Source: Angelakisella sp. (GTDB taxonomy: Bacteria; Bacillota; Clostridia; Oscillospirales; Ruminococcaceae). From it: DNA of 20,449 nt. Each line of letters opens with the position of its first letter. The first letter of the stretch is position 1. Shown here piece after piece: positions 12,582-19,102 of this stretch. The position numbers and the translations under genes are program-made. The notes below the pieces were generated by a model. That model searched no databases, was not told the origin of the DNA, and saw nothing but the letters and a program-made list of their open reading frames with translations. The DNA is taken from contig JAAWEO010000024.1 in assembly GCA_022794295.1 (NCBI GenBank), positions 1 through 20,449 on the forward strand, given 5' to 3'.

Positions 12582-13790
12582 ATGCGTATCATCCAAGGGG
12601 ACCGGCTGATCACCGGCGACGGAAAGACGGTGCTGCCGCAGGGTGCGGTTCTGGTCCATCAGGGCCGGATCGCGGAGGTGGGGGAGGCCCCGCTGCTCCA
12701 GGCGGCCCACCCGGAGGCCCAGGTGGTGTCCTACCCCGGCTGTACTCTTCTGCCGGGGCTGGTGGACGCCCACGTCCATATGAGCAGCCTGTACCGCCGC
12801 CCGGAAAAGGAGGAGATGCAGGCAAACCCGGCCCTTCTTATGGTCATGGTCTATAAGCACCTTCAGGACGCCCTTTCGGTGGGGATCACCACCCTGCGGG
12901 GGGTGGGGGAGGCAAAGGGGATCGGGGCGGCCATCCGGACCGGGTACCAAAAGGGATGGATCAAGGGGCCGCGGTACTACACCTGTGAGCGGAGCCTCAC
13001 CCGGACCGGGGGCCACGGCTCCACCGGCGAGGTGGCCAAAATGGAGGTGGACGGTCCCTGGGCCCTCCGCCAGGCGGTGCGGCAGACCATCCAGGAGGGA
13101 GCTGACTGGATCAAGGTCATGGACAGCCACCGGGGCCCTGCCAGCGAGTACACTCTGAAGGAGCTGCGGGCGGTCACCGGGGAGGCCCACCGCCTGGGGC
13201 GGAAATGCTGCATCCATGCAGGAAACCCCCAGTCGATCCGGTACGCCATCGAGGCCGGCTTTGATTCCCTGGAGCACGCCCCCTTTCTGACCGGGGAGCT
13301 GGCCGGAAGGGCGGTGGAAAAGGGGATCGCCTGGGTGCCCACCGCCTATGTCTATACCAGGGCGGTGGAGGACGCCCGCCGCAGCCTGTCCCCTCACCCC
13401 ACCCCCCATGAGCTCCAGTCCCTCCGCTTTTTGGAGGAGACGGTGCAGGGGTACCAGGACAACCTTCTCCGGGCCTGGCAGCGGGGGGTGCTCATTGCAG
13501 CCGGGACGGATATCTGCTTCCCGGAGGAATTTATCACCCCCATCCAGGAGGAGGTCCACACCCTTTGCCAGTTGGGCATCCCCAACCTGGAGGCCATCGC
13601 CTGTGCCACCGGAAACGGCGCCAGGCTGCTGGAGGGGGAAGATGAATTCGGCTTTTTGAAAGCGGGCCTCTGTGCCGACCTTCTCCTGGTGGAGGGGGAC
13701 CCGGCAGAGGAGATTACGGCCCTTTCTGCCGTGCGGGGGGTCTACCGGGCCGGGGAGCTTCTCTACTGCCCGGACCATCCAAAAGAATAG
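12582..13790 (+). CDS. Metal-dependent amidohydrolase, prolidase-like subgroup
   Basis: This 402-residue protein of the amidohydrolase superfamily begins MRIIQGDRLITGDG and then has PGLVDAHVHM (metal ligands His64 and His66), ADWIKVMDS (Lys178, expected carbamylated bridging ligand), CIHAG (His212), LEHAPF (His232) and AAGTDICFP (Asp310). The full binuclear site is intact. The layout resembles the prolidase/imidazolonepropionase-like group that cleaves Xaa-Pro dipeptides or N-acyl/N-carbamoyl amino acids. No signal peptide, so it acts on imported substrate. ATG at 12582 is chosen because the family N-terminus begins there and its ribosome site is outside the hairpin; ATG at 12561 (adding MKKGGIS) is the alternative. 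It sits between the binding protein and its permease, which ties its substrate to the transporter. Confidence 0.88.
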   Translation: MRIIQGDRLITGDGKTVLPQGAVLVHQGRIAEVGEAPLLQAAHPEAQVVSYPGCTLLPGLVDAHVHMSSLYRRPEKEEMQANPALLMVMVYKHLQDALSVGITTLRGVGEAKGIGAAIRTGYQKGWIKGPRYYTCERSLTRTGGHGSTGEVAKMEVDGPWALRQAVRQTIQEGADWIKVMDSHRGPASEYTLKELRAVTGEAHRLGRKCCIHAGNPQSIRYAIEAGFDSLEHAPFLTGELAGRAVEKGIAWVPTAYVYTRAVEDARRSLSPHPTPHELQSLRFLEETVQGYQDNLLRAWQRGVLIAAGTDICFPEEFITPIQEEVHTLCQLGIPNLEAIACATGNGARLLEGEDEFGFLKAGLCADLLLVEGDPAEEITALSAVRGVYRAGELLYCPDHPKE

Positions 13791-13802
13791 GGAGGGATAG
13801 CT

Positions 13803-14768
13803 GTGCTAAAATACATAGGAAAGCGGCTTTTGCTGATGATTCCGGTTCTGCTGGGGGTGGCATTGGTGGTCTTTACCCTGATGTACATTACCCCTGGCGA
13901 CCCGGCGAAAATTATCCTGGGGGAGTCCGCCACGGAGGAGGCCATTGAGGCCCTGCGGGAGGAAATGGGGCTTAACGACCCCTTCCTGGTGCGCTTTGGC
14001 AGCTATGTGGGGGACATCCTGTTCCACTTTGACTTTGGCAATTCTTACCAGACGGGACGCAGCGTTCTCCAGGACCTGCTGGAACGCTTCCCCGCCACCG
14101 TCCAGCTGGCGGTGCTCAGCGGGGTGGTATCGGTAATATTCGGGGTATTCTTCGGCATTATTTCGGCGGTAAAGCAGTACTCCGTCTTTGATAACCTGGC
14201 CTCCGCCCTGGGGCTGGTGGGGGTGGCTATGCCCAACTTCTGGCTGGGGATGATGCTGGTGCTGATCTTTTCGGTGAAGCTGCGGTGGCTTCCCGCCTCC
14301 GGGACCTACGGGCCGGAGTATTGGATCCTCCCCGCCATTACCCTGGGGCTGATCTCCGCGGCCAGCATTATGCGGACCACCCGTTCCTCCATGCTGGAGG
14401 TCATCCGCCAGGACTATATCGTCACCGCCCGGGCCAAGGGACAGTCAGAGTGGGTCATTATTACGGTCCACGCCCTGAAAAACGCCATGATCCCCATTCT
14501 TACCATTGTGGGCATCCAGTTCGGGCAGCTGCTGGGGGGCTCGGTGCTGGTGGAGACCGTCTTTTCCATCCCCGGCATCGGCCGGTACATGATCGACGCC
14601 ATCAAGGCCAGGGATTACCCCATTGTCCAGGGCGGTGTGCTGTTCCTTTCCGCCTGCTTCAGCTTTGTCAACCTGGGGGTGGATGTGCTGTACAGCCTGG
14701 CAGATCCCCGGATGAAATCCATGTTCACCGTGAAAAAGGGTCCTAAAAAGGGAAGGGAGGCGGCATAA
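13803..14768 (+). CDS. dppB: Peptide ABC transporter permease, DppB type
   Basis: This 321-residue protein has six membrane helices. The N-terminal MLKYIGKRLLLMIPVLLGV and MYITPGDPA patterns are diagnostic of DppB/OppB permeases. The cytoplasmic loop DYIVTARAKGQSEWVIITVHALKNAMIPI is the EAA motif that docks the ATPase subunits. It starts with GTG 12 nt after the amidohydrolase stop, with GGAGGGA before it. The stop abuts the ATG of dppC, implying coupled translation. Together with DppC it forms the channel for the ligand captured by the lipoprotein at 10945-12510. Confidence 0.94.
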   Translation: MLKYIGKRLLLMIPVLLGVALVVFTLMYITPGDPAKIILGESATEEAIEALREEMGLNDPFLVRFGSYVGDILFHFDFGNSYQTGRSVLQDLLERFPATVQLAVLSGVVSVIFGVFFGIISAVKQYSVFDNLASALGLVGVAMPNFWLGMMLVLIFSVKLRWLPASGTYGPEYWILPAITLGLISAASIMRTTRSSMLEVIRQDYIVTARAKGQSEWVIITVHALKNAMIPILTIVGIQFGQLLGGSVLVETVFSIPGIGRYMIDAIKARDYPIVQGGVLFLSACFSFVNLGVDVLYSLADPRMKSMFTVKKGPKKGREAA

Positions 14769-15635
14769 ATGGAAAGGACGGAGAAAAGAAAAGCCGGCGG
14801 CCACTGGGCCGGGATCTGGCGGCAGTACCGGAAAAACAAGCTGGCTATGTTCGGCCTGGTGATGCTGGTTTTGCTGATCCTTATCGCGGTCTTTGCCCCT
14901 CAGTTGGCCCCCTACGGCTACGACGAGCAGAACCCGGGCACCCGCTTTCTGGCCCCCTGTGCCCAGTTTCCCCTGGGGACCGATAACTTTGGGCGGGATA
15001 TTTTAAGCCGGATCATCTACGGGGCCCAGATCTCCCTTCAGGTGGGGCTTATTTCGGTAGGGGTCTCCTGTGTCGTCGGCGGCATCCTGGGGGTGCTGGC
15101 GGGGTATTACGGCGGCCAGATGGACAATGTCATTATGCGCGGGCTGGATGTGCTTATGGCGATCCCCGGCATGATCCTGGCTATTGCCATTGCTGCCTCC
15201 CTGGGTAACGGCCTGAACAACATGATGATCGCCATCGGCCTGGGCCACGCCCCTGGCTTTGCCCGGGTGGTGCGGGCCTCGGTGCTCCAGGTAAAGGAGC
15301 AGGAATTTATCGAGGCCGCAAGGCTGATCGGGGACAGCGACTTTAAGATCATCTTTACCCACATCCTGCCCAACGCCATGGCCCCTATGATAGTCCAGGC
15401 CACCCTGAATGTGGGCCGGTCGGTGATCTCCGCGGCCTCCCTCAGCTTTTTGGGTCTGGGCATCCAGCCGCCCATCCCGGAGTGGGGGGCCATGCTCTCC
15501 GCCGCCCGGAGCTATCTGCGGGATTACTACTGGCTGACCACCTACCCCGGCTTTGCCATCCTGCTGACGGTGTTCTCCTTGAACCTGGTGGGGGACGGGC
15601 TCCGGGACGCCCTGGACCCCCGTCTGAAAAATTAA
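14769..15635 (+). CDS. dppC: Peptide ABC transporter permease, DppC type
   Basis: This 288-residue protein starts at the base after the dppB stop codon, using GGGAGG inside the end of dppB. It has the DppC/OppC N-terminal helix (KNKLAMFGLVMLVLLILIAVFAPQLAPY), the short extracytoplasmic segment ending PLGTDNFGRDILSRIIYGAQISL, and a normal EAA loop (EFIEAARLIGDSDFKIIFTHILPNAMAP). The end, DGLRDALDPRLKN, is typical of the family. Six helices are expected. It pairs with DppB in the membrane. Confidence 0.95.
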   Translation: MERTEKRKAGGHWAGIWRQYRKNKLAMFGLVMLVLLILIAVFAPQLAPYGYDEQNPGTRFLAPCAQFPLGTDNFGRDILSRIIYGAQISLQVGLISVGVSCVVGGILGVLAGYYGGQMDNVIMRGLDVLMAIPGMILAIAIAASLGNGLNNMMIAIGLGHAPGFARVVRASVLQVKEQEFIEAARLIGDSDFKIIFTHILPNAMAPMIVQATLNVGRSVISAASLSFLGLGIQPPIPEWGAMLSAARSYLRDYYWLTTYPGFAILLTVFSLNLVGDGLRDALDPRLKN

Positions 15636-15650
15636 GGAGGATCTGTAAAG

Positions 15651-16634
15651 ATGAATCGAACCATGCTGGAAATGAAAGACCTTCGGATCCACTATGTGGT
15701 GGGCGGGGAGGTCACCGAGGCGGTAAACGGCGTCAGCCTCTCCCTTTCCCCCGGCGAGACCCTGGGCCTGGTAGGGGAGACCGGGGCGGGCAAAACCACC
15801 CTGGCCAAGGGGATCATGGGCATTGTGCCGGATCCCCCCGGCCGGATCGTGGCGGGAGAAATTTTCTTTGAAGGGGAGGACCTGCTGAAAAAAACGCCCC
15901 GGGAAATGCGGAGGATACGGGGGAACAAGATCTCCATGATCTTCCAGGACCCGATGACCGCCCTGAACCCTGTGATCCCCGTGGGGGACCAGATCGCCGA
16001 GGTGGTGCGGCTGCACCAGAAGCTTTCCCGGGCCCAGGCTGCCCAAAAGGCCCAGGAGATGCTGGAGCTGGTGGGTATTCCCGGCATCCGGTACGGCGAA
16101 TATCCCCACCAGTTTTCCGGCGGGATGAAGCAGCGGGTCATTATCGCCATCGCCCTGGCCTGCAGCCCCGCCCTGCTTATTGCCGACGAGCCCACCACCG
16201 CCCTGGATGTCACCATCCAGGCCCAGATCCTGGACCTGATGAACAAGCTGAAAAAGGACCGGAACACTTCGATGCTGCTGATCACCCACGACTTTGGCGT
16301 GGTGGCCGAGACCTGTGACAAGGTTGCCATCCTTTACGCCGGGGAGATCATCGAAAGCGGCACGGTGGAGGACATCTTCCGCGACCCCACCCACCCCTAT
16401 ACCATCGGGCTGTTTGAATCCCTGCCCGACGTGGACTCCACCAGCACCCGGCTGAACCCCATTGCGGGGCTGATGCCGGACCCTGCCGCCCTGCCGGTGG
16501 GATGCAGCTTTGCCCCCCGGTGCAGGCACTGCACCGAGGCCTGCACCAGGGCAGCCGTTCCCCTTACCGCCCTGTCCCCAACCCACACCATCCGCTGTGT
16601 CCGCTTTGGGGCAAGAAAGGAGGCAGAAAAATGA
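15651..16634 (+). CDS. dppD: Peptide ABC transporter ATP-binding protein, DppD type
   Basis: This 327-residue cytoplasmic ATPase carries Walker A GETGAGKTT (residues 42-50), Q-loop FQDPMTALNP, signature FSGGMKQRV, Walker B LLIADEPTTALDVT and the switch His in LLITHDFG. The C-terminal oligopeptide-transporter tail carries GCSFAPRCRHCTEAC with clustered cysteines; in some Dpp/Opp ATPases this region holds an iron-sulfur cluster. AAGGAGG precedes the ATG. The stop overlaps the dppF start (ATGA at 16631-16634). It forms the heterodimeric motor with DppF; its FSGGM signature is closer to canonical than that of DppF. Confidence 0.95.
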   Translation: MNRTMLEMKDLRIHYVVGGEVTEAVNGVSLSLSPGETLGLVGETGAGKTTLAKGIMGIVPDPPGRIVAGEIFFEGEDLLKKTPREMRRIRGNKISMIFQDPMTALNPVIPVGDQIAEVVRLHQKLSRAQAAQKAQEMLELVGIPGIRYGEYPHQFSGGMKQRVIIAIALACSPALLIADEPTTALDVTIQAQILDLMNKLKKDRNTSMLLITHDFGVVAETCDKVAILYAGEIIESGTVEDIFRDPTHPYTIGLFESLPDVDSTSTRLNPIAGLMPDPAALPVGCSFAPRCRHCTEACTRAAVPLTALSPTHTIRCVRFGARKEAEK

Positions 16635-17608
16635 GCACACTGCTGGAAGTACAGGGGCTGAAGAAATATTTCCGCACCCCCCACGGCATGCTCCACGCGG
16701 TGGATGATATCAGCTTTACCCTGGAGCAGGGGAAGACCCTGGGGGTTGTGGGGGAATCGGGCTGTGGGAAATCCACGCTGGGCCGGGTCATCCTCCACCT
16801 GCTGGAGCCCACCGGCGGGAAGATCTTCTTTGAAGGGCAGGATATCACCGGCCTGCGTGGGAAGGAGCTGAAGCACTCCCACAAGGAGATGCAGATGATT
16901 TTCCAGGACCCCTATTCCTCCATCAATCCCCGGATGTGTGTCCGGGACATTATCGGGGAGCCCCTAAAGACCTACAAGCTTTGTGCCTCCAGGGAGGAGT
17001 ATAACAGCAAGGTTCTTTCCCTGATGGAGACGGTGGGCCTGGCAGCCCGGGTGGCGGATTCCTACCCCCACGAGCTGGATGGCGGCCGCCGCCAGCGCAT
17101 CGGGGTGGCCCGGGCCCTGGCCCTGGAGCCCAAATTCATCGTCTGTGACGAGCCGGTCTCTGCTCTGGATGTTTCCATCCAGGCCCAGATCCTGAATCTG
17201 CTTATGGACCTTCAGGAACAGCTGGGGCTCACCTATATCTTTATCACCCACGACCTTTCGGTGGTAAAGCATATCTCCGACGATATCTGTGTGATGTACC
17301 TGGGGAAGATGGTGGAAAAATGCAGCTCGGAGGAGCTGTTTTCCAGCCACCTCCATCCCTACACCGAGGCCCTCCTTTCCGCCATCCCCCTGCCGAAGCT
17401 CAATGTCCGCCGTGAGCGGATCCTCCTCAAGGGGGAGCTGACCTCCCCCATCGACCCCAAACCAGGCTGCCGCTTCGCCCCGCGGTGCCTCCACGCCTGC
17501 GATCAGTGCTTCTCCCAGCAGCCGGAGCTGCGGGAGGTGGAGCCGGAGCATTTTGTGGCCTGTCACCGGGCAGAGGAGCTCCGGGACGCCAAAAGGCAGG
17601 GGAGCTGA
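16631..17608 (+). CDS. dppF: Peptide ABC transporter ATP-binding protein, DppF type
   Basis: This 325-residue ATPase carries Walker A GESGCGKST (41-49), Q-loop FQDPYSSINP, Walker B FIVCDEPVSALDVS, switch His in FITHDLS, and a C-terminal GCRFAPRC...C tail. The signature motif reads LDGGRRQRI where most ABC proteins have LSGGQ: Ser is replaced by Asp and Gln by Arg. I believe this variant recurs in clostridial DppF-like proteins, so it may define a degenerate composite site rather than a defect. ATG at 16631 overlaps the dppD stop and has AAGGAGG upstream; the longer open frame only overlaps dppD. The stop is 1 nt before the next gene's ATG. Confidence 0.94.
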   Translation: MSTLLEVQGLKKYFRTPHGMLHAVDDISFTLEQGKTLGVVGESGCGKSTLGRVILHLLEPTGGKIFFEGQDITGLRGKELKHSHKEMQMIFQDPYSSINPRMCVRDIIGEPLKTYKLCASREEYNSKVLSLMETVGLAARVADSYPHELDGGRRQRIGVARALALEPKFIVCDEPVSALDVSIQAQILNLLMDLQEQLGLTYIFITHDLSVVKHISDDICVMYLGKMVEKCSSEELFSSHLHPYTEALLSAIPLPKLNVRRERILLKGELTSPIDPKPGCRFAPRCLHACDQCFSQQPELREVEPEHFVACHRAEELRDAKRQGS

Positions 17609-17609
17609 A

Positions 17610-18242
17610 ATGGAGGATGTATTAAAGCGCCTGGAGGGGTACCGCGCCCTCCCTCTGGTGCGGTTCGACCGCCCGGAGGACCCCCTTCCCCTGGCAAAGG
17701 CCCTGGACCGGGGCGGGCTGCCCTGCTTGGCGGTGACTATCCGCAGCGGCGCCTGTCTGGAGGGCCTTGAACAGCTCCGCCAGGCCATGCCGGAGTTTCT
17801 GGCCGGTGCCGGGGACATTATGAACACCGGACAGGGGCGCCGGGCCATTGCGGCGGGAGCGCGGTTTCTCCTTTCACCGGTTTGGGAGCCCTCCCTGGTG
17901 GAGCTGGGCCAAAGGACGGGGGTCCCGGTGATCCCCGGCTGTGCCACCCCCACCGAAATCGCCAGGGCTGTGGGTACCGGCTGTTCCCTGCTGAACTTTT
18001 TCCCCGCAGGGGCCCTGGGAGGCATCCCGGTGCTGGAGGCGGTTTCCGGGCCCTTTGACCAGGCACGTTTTCTGGTGACCAACGGGGTGGACCGGGGGAA
18101 CCTCCTTTCATACCTGGCCTCCCCCAAGGTGACCCTGTGCGGGGTCAAATGGACCGCCCCGGTGGAGCTGGTAAACAGCGGCCGGTTCGACCAGATCGCC
18201 CGGCTGACCGGCGAGCTGGCCGGGCTCATGGGGAACGGGTGA
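17610..18242 (+). CDS. KDPG/KHG aldolase-fold protein lacking catalytic residues
   Basis: This 210-residue protein follows the Eda (2-keto-3-deoxy-6-phosphogluconate / 4-hydroxy-2-oxoglutarate aldolase) sequence pattern end to end: GGLPCLAVTIRS (aligning with GG..VLEVTLRT), FLAGAGDIMN (with VGAGTVLN), ARFLLSP, VPVIPGCATPTEI, LLNFFPAGALGGIPVLEAVSGPF (with FKFFPAE.NGGVKALQAIAGPF) and a closing GRFDQIARL. The Schiff-base Lys is replaced by Asn129 and the catalytic Glu by Ala41. The phosphate-site GG and GGSW are changed to NG (158-159) and GVKW (178-181). Arg45 is kept. It cannot work by the known class I aldolase mechanism. It is the last gene of the operon, beginning 1 nt after the dppF stop with AGGGGAG as ribosome site. 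It could be a sugar- or keto-acid-binding pseudoenzyme or have a new activity. Confidence 0.82.
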   Translation: MEDVLKRLEGYRALPLVRFDRPEDPLPLAKALDRGGLPCLAVTIRSGACLEGLEQLRQAMPEFLAGAGDIMNTGQGRRAIAAGARFLLSPVWEPSLVELGQRTGVPVIPGCATPTEIARAVGTGCSLLNFFPAGALGGIPVLEAVSGPFDQARFLVTNGVDRGNLLSYLASPKVTLCGVKWTAPVELVNSGRFDQIARLTGELAGLMGNG

Positions 18243-18270
18243 GGGCGCCCCGCAAGGCCTTTCTCCCACA

Positions 18271-18313
18271 AGCAGGGGCAGGACAGACCGCCATGGTTTG
18301 TCCTGCCCCTGCT
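18271..18313. terminator. Strong hairpin between convergent genes
   Basis: AGCAGGGGCAGGACA (18271-18285) pairs perfectly over 15 bp with TGTCCTGCCCCTGCT (18299-18313), with a 13-nt loop. On the plus strand it is followed by ATTTCGG, a weak T tract. It probably marks the 3' end of the peptide operon, possibly with leaky termination. The open frame of the opposing hydrolase gene runs through it. Confidence 0.7.
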
Positions 18314-18982
18314 ATTTCGGTAAAAGCCTGGCAGTGATAGGCGAGAAATGGGGCTTCTGCTTGTCTGACCGTAGAAATGACAGAGGAGTTCGGACAGCTT
18401 TTCAGGGGCATCCAGGTTGACTTCGTGTCCCGCCCCGGGAATGATGTGAAGCTGTGCATCCTTCACCAAAGCTGCCAGCTCCCTGGCGGCTTTTTGATTT
18501 GCAGTGTCCCGCTGGCCGCAGAGCACCAGGGTGGGACAGGTGATCCCAGAAAGGGACCCCCGAAAATCCAGCTCTGCCATGGTGGCGCAAAGGCGGATCA
18601 GCTGCTCCTTGTGAAGCCCGCCCTGGGGAAAGGCGGAGCTTGGCAGAAAACGGAACAGTAGGTTCTGGACCCTCAGAAGGGTTTTCGGCATGTGATACTG
18701 GGGGGCAATGAGGACCAGGGAGTTCACCTTCTGGGGATGCTCGATGGAATACTGCAGCGCGAGCACCCCGCCCAGGGACAGCCCGCACAGGTTTATGGGT
18801 CCGTCACACCGGCTGCAGAGGGCCGAAACAGCGGCGTAAAGGTTTTGATAGGTCGCTTCCTTCCCCTGGAGCAGCTGTGCCAGATCCGGGCAAAGGCTGT
18901 GTTTGGCCAGGGTCGGCCGGGAAGTGACCTTTTCCCAGCTGGCGGGGGTCTGCCCCAAGCCATGTAGGTAAACCTGTTCCAT
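18312..18982 (-). CDS. Alpha/beta hydrolase with no stop at the expected end (possible frameshift)
   Basis: From ATG 18982 (AAGGAGGGGCAGA before it) the frame encodes a complete small alpha/beta hydrolase: HGLGQ oxyanion loop (7-11), GLSLGG nucleophile elbow (Ser69), VLCGQRD (Asp159), and GAGHEVNLDAP (His186). The fold ends at about residue 206 (LLCHFYGQ, about 18362). No stop follows in that frame: it stays open to 16964, antisense to the aldolase-like gene and half of dppF, which would give about 670 residues, the last 460 with no recognisable fold. A single missing base near 18362 would place a stop at 18312-18314 after about 16 further residues; that end is used here. Esterase, lipase or peptidase activity is possible; substrate unknown. 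The C-terminus is thus either frameshifted, missequenced, or truly extended. Confidence 0.65.
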
Positions 18983-19015
18983 TCTGCCCCTCCTTGTCAA
19001 CAGGTAATTTTCTTT

Positions 19016-19044
19016 ATCATAACCCAACACCGGCCAAAAAGCAA
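19016..19044 (-). promoter_or_regulatory. Possible promoter of the hydrolase gene
   Basis: On the minus strand, TTGCTT (19044-19039), a 17-nt spacer and TATGAT (19021-19016). The -10 is good and the -35 weak. Most of it lies within the hairpin at 19021-19068. Confidence 0.45.
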
Positions 19045-19071
19045 CTGCTTCCCAGCCGGTGTTGGGTTTTT
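19021..19071 (+). terminator. Hairpin with T run on the plus strand
   Basis: AACCCAACACCGGC (19021-19034) pairs perfectly with GCCGGTGTTGGGTT (19055-19068), a 14-bp stem with a 20-nt loop, followed on the plus strand by TTTCT (the T run begins inside the stem). On the minus strand there is no T run after it. No plus-strand gene ends here; the nearest is the operon ending at 18242. Confidence 0.7.
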
Positions 19072-19074
19072 CTG

Positions 19075-19101
19075 CACCTGGCCGCTGCGGCCGGGTGTTT
19101 T
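19075..19101 (+). terminator. Second plus-oriented hairpin next to the transpeptidase stop
   Basis: CACC...GGCCG (19075-19084, one G-T pair) pairs with CGGCC...GGTG (19088-19097), loop CTG, followed by TTTTG. It lies 2 bp from the stop codon of the opposing transpeptidase gene. Its T run suits plus-strand termination; it could still help end the minus-strand transcript. Confidence 0.6.
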
Positions 19102-19102
19102 G

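Noticed and set aside
12495..13778. A 427-codon minus-strand frame opposite the amidohydrolase
   Set aside because: Composition typical of antisense of a GC-rich gene; the sense product has all six expected metal-site residues.
15003..16640. A 545-codon minus-strand frame opposite dppC and dppD
   Set aside because: Same antisense bias (His, Gly, Gln and Pro rich), no motif, and the sense strand holds complete ABC transporter genes.
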